DNA of 64,000 nt. It comes from Makana sp044442725 (lineage in GTDB: Bacteria > Pseudomonadota > Gammaproteobacteria > Enterobacterales > Enterobacteriaceae). The position numbers were made by a program, and so were the translations under genes. The notes under the pieces were generated by a model. It was not told the origin of the DNA, ran no database searches, and was given only the letters and a program-made list of their open reading frames with translations. Shown here one piece after another: positions 8,057-17,192 of the stretch. The DNA lies in assembly GCA_044442725.1 (NCBI GenBank), contig JBISJR010000001.1, positions 62,001 through 126,000 on the forward strand, read 5' to 3'. The first letter of the stretch is position 1; every line of letters starts with the position of its first letter.

Positions 8057-10462
8057 CTAAATATCAATATTATTTACTTTTAAAGCATTTTTTTCAATAA
8101 ATAAACGTCTTGGTTTTACTTCATTTCCCATAAGTATTTTTAAAATATTATTAGCATTAATTACATTTTCAATTTTAATTTTTAACATATTTCTATTTTT
8201 TGGATTCATAGTTGTGTTCCATAATTGATCTGGATTCATTTCTCCAAGTCCTTTATATCTTTTAATTATCATATTTTTCATTGTTAATTTTATTAACCAT
8301 TTTATTGAACTTTTGAAATTTTTAAATTTTAATTTATTATCATATTTTTTTATATAAAATTTATATTTAATAAATTTATTTATTTTATTATGTAATTTTT
8401 TTATTTTTTTATATTCATAACTAATAATAAAATTATAATCTATTATAAAATAATTATTATTACCATATTGAAAAATATTAATTAATGATTCAAAAATTTT
8501 ATTTTTTTTATTTTCTTTAATATAAAAATTATATTTGATATTATTTTTATTATTATTAATTTTTTTTAAAAAATTTTTATTCCATATTTTAATATATTCT
8601 TTATTTTTAATATTTAAATTATTTAAACATGGTTGATAAATTAAATTTTCTATTAAATCTTTAGAAAAATTATTTTTCATTTTATTAATAATTTTTTTAA
8701 CTTTTAAATAATCATCAATTAATAATTTTAATTTATTTGATTCTAATTTTGAATCTTTAGAATATAAATATGCACCATCTGTAGATATTGATATTTTATA
8801 TTCATCCATATCATTATCATCTTTAATATATATTTCTTTTTTACCATTTTTAATTTGATAAAGAGGTGGTTGTGCTATATAAATATGTCCTCTTTCTATA
8901 ATCTCTGGCATATATTTATAAAAAAAAGTTAATAATAAAGTTCTAATATGTGATCCATCCACATCTGCATCAGTCATAATAATAACATTATTATATTTTA
9001 ATTTATCAGGATTATATTCATTTTTTCCTATACCACAACCAAGTGCAGCAATTATTGTAGAAATTTCTTTAGAAGAAAGAATTTTTTCAAATCTTGATTT
9101 TTCAACATTTATAATTTTACCTTTTAATGGCAAAATAGCTTGATTTTTACGATTTCTACCTTGTTTTGCTGATCCTCCAGCAGAATCTCCTTCTACTAAA
9201 TATATTTCAGACAATAATGGATTTTTTTCCTGACAATCAGATAATTTACCTGATAGATATGTTATATCTATATTGTTTTTTTTTCTTGTAATATCTCTAA
9301 TTTTACGTGAAGCTTCTCTTGTTCTTGCTGCATACATTATTTTATTAATTATATTTTTTGCATCATTTGGATTTTCTAAAAGATATGCAGTTAAATATTT
9401 AATTAATAAAGATTCTATAATAGATTTTACTTCAGATGAAATTAATTTATCTTTAGTTTGAGAAGTAAATTTTGGATCAGATAATTTTAAAGAAATAATA
9501 GCAATTAATCCTTCTCTTGTATCATCTCCAATTATATTAATTTTATATTTTTTATTATAAGTTTCTTTATATATATAAGAATTTATTGTACGAGTAACTG
9601 CTGATTTAAAACTTGATAAATGTGTACCACCATTTTTTTGTAAAATATTATTTGTAAAACATAATATTTTTTCTTTAAAATCATTATTCCATTGAATAGC
9701 TATTTCAACTATAATATTTTTTTTTTTAGCAATAAAATAAAATATTTTTTTATTAATAATAATATTTTTTTTATTTTTATATTCTATAAAAGATTTTATA
9801 CCTCCTTGATAGCAAAAAATTTTTTTTTTTTTATTTATATTATCTTGTAACTTAATATATAATCCAGAATTTAAAAAAGATAATTCACGAATCCTTTTGG
9901 ATAATATTTTATATTTAAATCCTATATTTCCTTTAAAAATTTTTAAATTAGGCCAAAATCTAATTGTTGTACCTGTAAAATTACTTTTTCCTATTAATTT
10001 TAATGGATTTTTAGGAATTCCTTTATAATAAATTTGATTATAAACATTTCCTTTTCTTTTTATTATTAAATCTAATTTTTTTGATAATGCATTTACAACA
10101 GAAATACCTACACCATGCAAACCACCAGATAATTTATAAGATAAATTATCAAATTTTCCTCCAGAATGTAATATAGTCATTATTACTTCTGCAGCAGAAA
10201 TTTTTTCTTCTTTATGTATTTCATTAGGAATTCCTCTTCCATCATCATATATAGAAATAGACATATCATTATTAATTGTTACTAATATTTTTTTACAATA
10301 TCCAATGATAGCTTCATCTATAGAATTATCAATTACTTCAAAAACCATATGGTGAAGACCACTACCATCTTCTGTGTCACCTATATACATTCCAGGTCTT
10401 TTTCTTACAGCGTCAAGACCTTTTAAAACTTTAATACTTGATGAAGTATAATATTTATTCAT
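8057..10462 (-). CDS. gyrB: DNA gyrase subunit B
   Basis: ATPase subunit of the gyrase A2B2 complex that introduces negative supercoils. The 801-residue product is essentially full length (E. coli 804). The GHKL ATP site is present (DNSIDEAIIGY, DDGRGIP, GLHGVGISVVNALS), followed by the QTKDKL transducer loop, then the TOPRIM domain with EGDSAGGSAKQGRNR, PLKGKI and DADVDGSHIRTLL, and the end segment RYKGLGEMNPDQLW. The roughly 170-residue gammaproteobacterial insert inside TOPRIM is present but has become very Lys/Asn/Ile-rich. It lies directly downstream of dnaN; recF, which sits between them in E. coli, is missing. Confidence 0.98.
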   Translation of the reverse strand: MNKYYTSSSIKVLKGLDAVRKRPGMYIGDTEDGSGLHHMVFEVIDNSIDEAIIGYCKKILVTINNDMSISIYDDGRGIPNEIHKEEKISAAEVIMTILHSGGKFDNLSYKLSGGLHGVGISVVNALSKKLDLIIKRKGNVYNQIYYKGIPKNPLKLIGKSNFTGTTIRFWPNLKIFKGNIGFKYKILSKRIRELSFLNSGLYIKLQDNINKKKKIFCYQGGIKSFIEYKNKKNIIINKKIFYFIAKKKNIIVEIAIQWNNDFKEKILCFTNNILQKNGGTHLSSFKSAVTRTINSYIYKETYNKKYKINIIGDDTREGLIAIISLKLSDPKFTSQTKDKLISSEVKSIIESLLIKYLTAYLLENPNDAKNIINKIMYAARTREASRKIRDITRKKNNIDITYLSGKLSDCQEKNPLLSEIYLVEGDSAGGSAKQGRNRKNQAILPLKGKIINVEKSRFEKILSSKEISTIIAALGCGIGKNEYNPDKLKYNNVIIMTDADVDGSHIRTLLLTFFYKYMPEIIERGHIYIAQPPLYQIKNGKKEIYIKDDNDMDEYKISISTDGAYLYSKDSKLESNKLKLLIDDYLKVKKIINKMKNNFSKDLIENLIYQPCLNNLNIKNKEYIKIWNKNFLKKINNNKNNIKYNFYIKENKKNKIFESLINIFQYGNNNYFIIDYNFIISYEYKKIKKLHNKINKFIKYKFYIKKYDNKLKFKNFKSSIKWLIKLTMKNMIIKRYKGLGEMNPDQLWNTTMNPKNRNMLKIKIENVINANNILKILMGNEVKPRRLFIEKNALKVNNIDI

Positions 10463-10482
10463 AAATATTTCCTAATTAAATT

Positions 10483-10527
10483 TATAAATTTATATAATAT
10501 AAAATATTGTATAAATTTATATAATAT
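10483..10527. repeat. Pair of 18-bp direct repeats in the dnaN-gyrB spacer
   Basis: An identical 18-bp A+T sequence occurs at 10483-10500 and 10510-10527, in the 70-bp spacer where recF has been deleted. It could be a trace of slippage, or chance in low-complexity DNA. No function can be assigned. Confidence 0.5.
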
Positions 10528-10532
10528 TAAAA

Positions 10533-11633
10533 TTATAAAATGATAGGCATAACAACATAACATAATAAAGAAGATAAATTATCTTCTATTTTTATACAAG
10601 AATTATTATCAGTTAATAATATTTTAATAAATTTACATTTTAATGCATAAAGAATATCAAGAATATAATTAACATTAAAACTTATTTTTATATCTTTACC
10701 GGAGTATATTATTTTAATTATTTCTTCAGCTTTTTCTTTATATGTATTATAAGCATTAATTTTAAGTATATTTTTTTTAAATAAAAAATTAACTATATTA
10801 AATTTTTCATTAGATATAATAGATGCACGAGACAAAGCTTGTTGTAATAATTTATTATTTACTATAATTATTTTATCAGAATTTTTAGGTATAACTTCTT
10901 TATAGTCTGGGAATTTAGCATCTATTATTTTAGAAATAAAAGTATAATTTTTTCTTTTTATTAGTATATGATTAAATCCTATATTTATATTTAATAAATT
11001 ATCATTATTATCTAGCATTCTATATAAAACTATTATTCCTTTTCTTGGTATTATAGAAGAATTAAAAGGTAATTTTTTATTTATAAAAGTTGAACATAAA
11101 GATAAACGATGTCCGTCTGTTGAAACCATATTAAAATAATTATCTTTAGTTTCAAATAACATACCATTTAAATAATAACGTACGTCTTGATTAGCCATTG
11201 AAAAATTTATTGATTCAATTAATTTTTTAAAATTTAATTGATATAAATTAAATTCTACATTTGATTTTAAAAATTTTATTATAGGAAAATTATTAGAAGG
11301 CAATGTGGAAAGATAATAAATACTTTTTTCATATTTAATTTTTAGTAAATCTTTTTTTATTTTAATTTTTATTTCAGATTTATTTGGTAATTTTTTACAA
11401 ATATCAAAAAATTTTAATGCTGGAACAGTAATAGAACCAATTATATAAACCTTTTTTAAATTAACAATTACAGATATTTCTATATCTAAATCAGTTCCAG
11501 TTAAAATTAAATAATTTTTTTCAACTTTTAATAATATATTATTTAATATAGATAATTTATTTTTATTATTTAAAGGTTTAATAACTTGTTGTAGTGGTTT
11601 TAATAAAACATCACGTTCAATTATAAATTTCAT
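10533..11633 (-). CDS. dnaN: DNA polymerase III beta subunit (sliding clamp)
   Basis: Ring-shaped processivity clamp. The 366-residue length equals E. coli DnaN. Family landmarks are the N-terminal MKFIIERDVLLKPLQQV, LTGTDLDIEI, the segment STDGHRLSLC, PRKGIIVLYRML, the sequence KFPDYKEVIPK and the C-terminal ending YVVMPIIL that forms part of the partner-binding cleft (YVVMPMRL in E. coli). All three clamp domains are therefore present. Upstream in E. coli is dnaA in the same operon; here the next gene is rpmH, divergently oriented, with only a 226-bp noncoding spacer. Confidence 0.97.
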   Translation of the reverse strand: MKFIIERDVLLKPLQQVIKPLNNKNKLSILNNILLKVEKNYLILTGTDLDIEISVIVNLKKVYIIGSITVPALKFFDICKKLPNKSEIKIKIKKDLLKIKYEKSIYYLSTLPSNNFPIIKFLKSNVEFNLYQLNFKKLIESINFSMANQDVRYYLNGMLFETKDNYFNMVSTDGHRLSLCSTFINKKLPFNSSIIPRKGIIVLYRMLDNNDNLLNINIGFNHILIKRKNYTFISKIIDAKFPDYKEVIPKNSDKIIIVNNKLLQQALSRASIISNEKFNIVNFLFKKNILKINAYNTYKEKAEEIIKIIYSGKDIKISFNVNYILDILYALKCKFIKILLTDNNSCIKIEDNLSSLLCYVVMPIIL

Positions 11634-11859
11634 AATAATTAAAATAATTATTTTTAAGTTAAGTTAAAAAACTTATATTAAAATAAATAAATTATAATAA
11701 TTAAAATAATTAAATTATATAAATTATATATATTTAAAATATTTTAATAATAATTTAATTATTATAATATATACATATTATTATATAATAATATTTATAT
11801 TAAAAATATTTTATATATTAATTAAATAATAATTTTAATATATTTATAGGTAAATATAA
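11634..11859. other. Intergenic spacer at the usual dnaA position
   Basis: 226 bp between the divergent dnaN and rpmH genes. In E. coli and most gammaproteobacteria this place holds dnaA. Here it is only A+T runs, with no open frame resembling DnaA and no sequence close to the 9-bp DnaA box TTATNCACA that I could find. It probably contains the promoters for dnaN and rpmH. Confidence 0.7.
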
Positions 11860-12012
11860 ATGAAAAGAACTTTTCAACCATCAATTTTAAAAAGAAATCG
11901 TAAACATGGTTTTCGTTCTAGAATGTCTACAAATGGAGGTAAAAAAATACTATCACGTCGTCGTTTTAAAAAAAGAACAAAATTAACAGTTTCTTGCAAT
12001 AATAAAAAATAA
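11860..12012 (+). CDS. rpmH: 50S ribosomal protein L34
   Basis: A 50-residue basic protein of the large ribosomal subunit. It starts MKRTFQPSILKRNRKHGF and continues RSRMSTNGGKKILSRRR, nearly identical to E. coli L34 (46 residues), with a slightly longer Asn/Lys tail. A possible ribosome-binding stretch TAGG lies about 9 bases before the ATG. It heads the conserved rpmH-rnpA-yidC-mnmE block; rnpA begins 10 bp after its stop, suggesting cotranscription. Confidence 0.97.
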   Translation: MKRTFQPSILKRNRKHGFRSRMSTNGGKKILSRRRFKKRTKLTVSCNNKK

Positions 12013-12022
12013 AAAAATAATT

Positions 12023-12364
12023 TTGAATAAATTTAATTTTAAAAAAAAATTACGTTTAATTAAATTTAAACATTTTTCTTTTGTTTTTAAAAAACCTAAA
12101 ATATATAATACAATATATATAAAAATATTAAGTAAATTTAATAAATTAAATAATCCTCGTATTGGTTTTTTAATATCAAAAAAACAAATAAAAATGTCAT
12201 ATGAAAGAAATAGAATTAAAAGATTAATACGTGAAAATTTTAGAATTAATAAAAATTATTTACCATGTATGGATTTTATATTAATAATTAAAAAAAAAAT
12301 ATCTAATTTAAGAAATAATGATATAAAAAAAATAATAAATAAATTATGGAATAATTTTTATTAA
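12023..12364 (+). CDS. rnpA: Ribonuclease P protein component
   Basis: Protein cofactor of RNase P, which trims tRNA 5' leaders together with the catalytic RNA (not in this window). The 113-residue basic product begins at a TTG codon, fitting a gene that also uses a non-ATG start in E. coli. Landmarks are the FTFVF-like HFSFVFKKP stretch, the IGFLISKKQ segment and the RNA-binding signature YERNRIKRLIRENFR (RNR motif), followed by DFILIIKKK. It is 10 bp downstream of rpmH. The yidD gene that usually lies between rnpA and yidC is missing; 63 bp separate rnpA and yidC. Confidence 0.95.
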   Translation: MNKFNFKKKLRLIKFKHFSFVFKKPKIYNTIYIKILSKFNKLNNPRIGFLISKKQIKMSYERNRIKRLIRENFRINKNYLPCMDFILIIKKKISNLRNNDIKKIINKLWNNFY

Positions 12365-12427
12365 AACTAAAAAAATTTTTTTAATAAAATAAAATATAAT
12401 AAAATAATAATTATAGAGAAAATAAAT

Positions 12428-14046
12428 ATGAATTTTAAAAAATATTTTATAACAATATTAATATTATTTTTTTTTTTATTATTTTTAAATATTTTAATTT
12501 TAATTATAAATTAAAATCAAATTTTATAAATAATAATAAAATTAATAATATTTATATTAAAAACAAAAAACTTTTTTTAAATAAAAAAAAAAAATTTATA
12601 ACTATTAAAACAGATGTTTTTTTTTTAAAAATAAATAAATTAGGAGGAGATATTGAAAAAGTATCATTATTATCATATCCTAAAAAACTAAAATCTTTAA
12701 AACCTTTTAATTTATTAAAAACATCTTCAAAATTTATATATAATGCACAAAGTGGTATAATAGGAAAAAATGGTATAGATAATATTAAAAATAAAAGACC
12801 TTTTTATAAAACTATTAATAATTTTTATAAATTAAAAAAAAATAAAAATAAAATAATAGTACCTATGATTTATATATCTAATAAAGGAATAATATATAAA
12901 AAAACATTTGTTTTTTATAGAGGAGAATTTTTAGTAAATGTAAATTATTTGATAAATAATTTTAGTAATTATCCAATTAAAATTAAATTTATATTTCAAT
13001 TAAAACAAACTATTGATATTAAAAAAAAAGAAAAATTAGGTATTAAAAATTGTAATATTAATACTTATAGAGGAACATCATACTCTACAGATAAATATAA
13101 ATATAAAAAATATAGTTTTGATGAAATTAAAAAATCTAATCTTTTATTAAAAACAAAATCAGGTTGGATAACAATGATGCAAAGATATTTTATTACATCC
13201 TGGATTCCAAAAATAAATGGTAAAAAAATTTTTTATACAAGAAATTCAATAAATGGTAATGCTTATATAGGATATAAATCAAATAATTTTATTATAAATG
13301 ATGGAAATAAAAAAACATTTAGTTCAATTTTATGGATAGGACCTAAAATTATTGATAAAATGTCATTTATATCTAATAATCTAGTATTAACTGTTGATTA
13401 TGGTTATTTTTGGTTTATATCTAAATTTTTATTAAATATATTAAAATTAATTAATATATATATAAAAAATTTTGGATTTTCTTTAATAATAATTACATTT
13501 GTAGTTCGTTTAATTATATATCCAATTAATAAAATTCAATATACATATATTTCAAAAATTAATTTATTGCAAAATAAAATAAATAAAATTAATAAAAAAT
13601 TTAAAAATGACAAAAACAAACAAAGAAAAAATATAATTAACTTTTATAAAAAAGAAAAAATAAATCCATTTAAAAGTTTTTTATCTGTTATAATTCAAAT
13701 ACCTATTTTTATATCATTATATAATATGATTGTATATTCTATTGAATTAAGACATGCAAATTTTATTTTTTGGATAAAAGATTTATCTTCATATGATCAC
13801 TACTATATTCTTCCTATATTAATGGGAATTACAAATTTTTTTGTTCAAAAATTATATCCTAATAAAAATTATAATTTAAATAAAAAAAAAAATATAAATT
13901 TAATACCAATAATTTTCACTTTATTTTTTTTATGTCTTCCTTCTGGTTTAATTATTTATTATATTATTAGTAATCAAATAACTATTTTACAACAAAAATT
14001 TATTTATAAAATTTTTATAAAAAATAAGTTAAATAATAAAAAATAA
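12428..14046 (+). CDS. yidC: Membrane protein insertase YidC, frameshifted at a T11 tract
   Basis: Inner-membrane insertase. The gene is in two frames. The ATG at 12428, preceded by AGAGAAAATAAAT, opens a frame encoding MNFKKYFITILILFF, the first membrane segment, which stops near 12514. From 12439 to 14046 a different frame is open without a stop and encodes the rest of YidC: the periplasmic domain (ITIKTDVF, NAQSGIIG, VNVNYL, WIPKINGKK, YIGYKS, LTVDYGYFW) and the five-helix core with FGFSLIIITFVVR (conserved Arg), NPFKSFLSVIIQIPIF, YYILPILMG and FFLCLPSGLIIYYI. Without a correction the first ATG in that frame is 12865, which would remove the signal helix. Both frames overlap only across a run of 11 T at 12467-12477. 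One extra T in the transcript would restore a full protein of about 539 residues. Alternatives are a sequencing error or real decay. Confidence 0.9.
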
Positions 14047-14110
14047 TATATTTATTAAATTTAATTAAATATTAAATTTTAATATTTAAATTATAAATAG
14101 GAAAATTAAT

Positions 14111-15493
14111 TTGAGTAATTTAGATACTATAGCTGCTTTTGCAACCCCACCAGGTAATGGAAGTATTGGAATTTTGAGAATTTCTGGAAGTTTAACTAAA
14201 AAAGTAGCATATTTAATTTTGAAAAAAATACCATCTAATCGTTTAGCTGAATATTTATCTTTTTTTAATTTAAATGGAAATTTAATTGACAAAGGAATTG
14301 CTATTTTTTTTTCTAAACCCAATTCTTATACAGGAGAAGATGTTTTAGAACTTCAAGGGCATGGTGGTCAAATAGTATTAGATATGTTATTAAAATGCGT
14401 TATATCTATCAAAGGTATTCGTATTGCTAATCCTGGGGAATTTTCTGAAAGAGCTTTTATAAATGGAAAAATTGATTTAATTCAAGCAGAAGCAATATAT
14501 GATATAATTAATTCTAATTCAATTAAAGCTGTTAAATTTGCAATTAATTCTATTAAAGGTGATTTTTCTTTATATATTAAAGATATAATAGAAACTATAA
14601 ATAAATTAAGAATAAAAATAGAAGCATCAATAGATTTTTCAGATCATAATATAAATATTGTTGATTTAAATGAAATTAAAAATAATATTAATTATATTAT
14701 ATATATAATAAATAAATTAAAAATTGATTCAAAAAATGGTATTATATTAAGAGAAGCTATTAATATAGTAATAGTAGGAGAAAGTAATGTTGGTAAATCT
14801 AGTTTATTTAATTTATTATCTAAAAAAGAAATATCAATAGTTACTGATATAAAAGGAACAACCAGAGATATAATTCATGAATACATTAAAATTGATGAAT
14901 TAACAATTAATTTAATTGATACTGCTGGAATTAGATTTACAAATAATAAAATAGAAAAAATAGGAATTGAAAGAACTTGGAATGAAATAAAAAATGCAAA
15001 TCATATATTATTATTATATGATTCAAATAAAAAAATAGATATAAGTAAAAATAAAATATTTAAAAAAATAAAAAATATTATTAAATATAATAATTCTATA
15101 ACTATAATTTTTAACAAATCTGATATAAATAAAAAAAAAATATGCATTAAAGAAATCAATATTAATAATGAAAATTATTCAGTTATAAATTTATCTACTA
15201 AATATAATATTGAATTAGGAATTAATATTTTAAGAAATCATTTGAAAAAAATATTAATTAGTAATAATAATGATGAAAGTCTTTTTTTATCAAAAAGACG
15301 TCATTTTTATTTTTTAGAAAAAAGTTATATTTGTTTGTTAAAATGTAAAAATCATATTAAAAATAATTGTTCATATGATTTAATTTCAGAAGAATTAATG
15401 TTATCACATAAATATTTAAATAATATTTTAGGTAAATCTAATTATAATAATTTAATTAAAAATATTTTTTCTAAATTTTGTGTAGGAAAATAA
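14111..15493 (+). CDS. mnmE: tRNA modification GTPase MnmE (TrmE)
   Basis: GTPase that, with MnmG, makes the cmnm5U modification at wobble U34 of several tRNAs. The 460-residue product starts at a TTG (14111) that lines up with the E. coli start (SNLDTIAAFATPPG versus SDNDTIVAQATPPG). It has the N-terminal folate-binding domain (GILRISG, PNSYTGEDVLELQGHGG, NPGEFSERAFINGKIDL), the G domain (GESNVGKSS, TRDII, DTAGIR, NKSD) and the C-terminal FCVGK with the catalytic Cys (FCIGK in E. coli). It closes the rpmH-rnpA-yidC-mnmE block. MnmG is not in this window. Confidence 0.97.
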   Translation: MSNLDTIAAFATPPGNGSIGILRISGSLTKKVAYLILKKIPSNRLAEYLSFFNLNGNLIDKGIAIFFSKPNSYTGEDVLELQGHGGQIVLDMLLKCVISIKGIRIANPGEFSERAFINGKIDLIQAEAIYDIINSNSIKAVKFAINSIKGDFSLYIKDIIETINKLRIKIEASIDFSDHNINIVDLNEIKNNINYIIYIINKLKIDSKNGIILREAINIVIVGESNVGKSSLFNLLSKKEISIVTDIKGTTRDIIHEYIKIDELTINLIDTAGIRFTNNKIEKIGIERTWNEIKNANHILLLYDSNKKIDISKNKIFKKIKNIIKYNNSITIIFNKSDINKKKICIKEININNENYSVINLSTKYNIELGINILRNHLKKILISNNNDESLFLSKRRHFYFLEKSYICLLKCKNHIKNNCSYDLISEELMLSHKYLNNILGKSNYNNLIKNIFSKFCVGK

Positions 15494-15692
15494 ATTAAAA
15501 AAATTTAAATTAAATTAATTTATATTATAATTATTTATTTATAAATAAATTAAATTAAATAAAATTTAATGTTTATATTATTAAATAATTTTAATATAAA
15601 ATATATATTTTATATATTAAATAATTAATAAATATTTTTTAATTTATTAAAAATATAAATTTTTAAATATTTAACTTATATATTTTACAAAT

Positions 15693-17156
15693 ATGAATAT
15701 ATTTTTAATTTTAATAAATAAATTATTTATTTTTTTTTATTTATTTTCAATTTTAATTGTTTTATTTAAATTAATGATACAACGTAATTCATTAAATTAT
15801 TATTTATCTTTTATTATTATTTTATATATTTTACCTACATTAGGTATTATTTACTATATTTTATTTGGAGAATTAAAATTAGGAATATTAATAAATAATA
15901 GAATAAAATATTTTTTTTTTAAAAATACTAATTTATTTAAAAAATTTGAAATAAAATTCAATTTTAAAAAAAAATATGAAATAAAAAAATTATATATTTA
16001 TATATTTAAATTGTGTAAAAATATTAAAGGTATAAATTCATTTAAATTTAATAAATTAAATATTATTAATGATTCAAATCATATATTAAAATCATTGATA
16101 ATAGATATAAATATGGCAAAGAAAAAAATTGAAATGATATTTTATATTTGGCATATAGGAGGTTTAGTTAATAAAGTATCAGAAGCTTTAATATTTGCAT
16201 CAAATAGAGGTGTAAAATGTCGTTTGATTATCGATTACTTTGGAAGTTTATTATTTTTAAAAAGTTCTTATTTTATAAAAATGAAATTATCAGGAATTTA
16301 TATAATTAAAGCTTGTAATATTAATATTTTAAATTTATTTTTAAAAAGATTTGATTTAAGACAACATCGTAAAATTGTTATAATTGATAACTATATTGCT
16401 TATACTGGAAGTATGAATATGATAGATACTAAATTTTTTAAAAAAAAATATTTTTTTGAAAAATTGGTTGATATTATGGTTAGAATAGAAGGTTCTGTTT
16501 CTAAAGCAATTAGTATTATATTTTCTTTAGATTGGAAAATAGAAACAAACGAAAATATTTTATATAAAAATATTAATTTTAATATTTTTCCTTTTAATTA
16601 TTCTTCATTAAATATTATTAAATTAATTGCTTCATGTCCTAATTTTTCAAAAAATTTAATAAATAGAACATTAATAAGATATATTTATTCTGCAAAAAAA
16701 AAATTATTTATAACAACTCCATATTTTATACCAACTAATGATTTAGTAAATGCTATTTGTACAGCTTCTCAAAGAGGTGTGGATGTAAAAATTATATTAC
16801 CATTTAATAATAATTCTATTTTATTAAAATGGACTAGTAATTATTTTTTTGAAGAATTATTAAAATCTGGTGTTTCTATATATCAATTTAATTATGGTTT
16901 TATTCATACAAAAAGTATTGTTATAGATAAAAAATTTAGTTTAATCGGAACTGTAAATCTAGATATTAGAAGTTTATTATTAAATTTCGAAATAACTTTA
17001 TTAATTAAAGATACTAATTTTATTAGAAATTTATATAAAATTCAAAAATATTATTTTTCTAAATCAAAAATAATAGAATATAATATTTGGTATAAAAGAC
17101 CATATTGGAAAAAATTAATTGAAATTATTTTTTATTTTTTAAGTCCAATATTATAA
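15693..17156 (+). CDS. clsA: Cardiolipin synthase A
   Basis: Phospholipase D-family membrane enzyme that condenses two phosphatidylglycerols into cardiolipin. The 487-residue product is the same length as E. coli ClsA (486). Two N-terminal membrane helices (about residues 5-26 and 36-57, including YILPTLGIIYYILFGEL) precede two HKD active sites: HRKIVIIDNYIAYTGSMN and HTKSIVIDKKFSLIGTVNLD. It ends WKKLIEIIFYFLSPIL like the E. coli protein. A 199-bp spacer precedes it and tilS follows 36 bp after it. Retention suggests cardiolipin is still made for the inner membrane, perhaps for the bo3 oxidase and YidC (inference). Confidence 0.96.
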   Translation: MNIFLILINKLFIFFYLFSILIVLFKLMIQRNSLNYYLSFIIILYILPTLGIIYYILFGELKLGILINNRIKYFFFKNTNLFKKFEIKFNFKKKYEIKKLYIYIFKLCKNIKGINSFKFNKLNIINDSNHILKSLIIDINMAKKKIEMIFYIWHIGGLVNKVSEALIFASNRGVKCRLIIDYFGSLLFLKSSYFIKMKLSGIYIIKACNINILNLFLKRFDLRQHRKIVIIDNYIAYTGSMNMIDTKFFKKKYFFEKLVDIMVRIEGSVSKAISIIFSLDWKIETNENILYKNINFNIFPFNYSSLNIIKLIASCPNFSKNLINRTLIRYIYSAKKKLFITTPYFIPTNDLVNAICTASQRGVDVKIILPFNNNSILLKWTSNYFFEELLKSGVSIYQFNYGFIHTKSIVIDKKFSLIGTVNLDIRSLLLNFEITLLIKDTNFIRNLYKIQKYYFSKSKIIEYNIWYKRPYWKKLIEIIFYFLSPIL

Positions 17157-17192
17157 TTTTAATTTTTAAAAAAATTTATTTGAAAAATTAAT

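Noticed and set aside
12865..14046. yidC starting at ATG 12865
   Set aside because: The upstream codons in the same frame (12598 onward) encode conserved periplasmic-domain sequence such as ITIKTDVF and NAQSGIIG, and this start would lack the signal helix.
14086..14322. Open frame antisense to the 5' end of mnmE
   Set aside because: Shadow of conserved MnmE codons; no similarity or ribosome-binding site.
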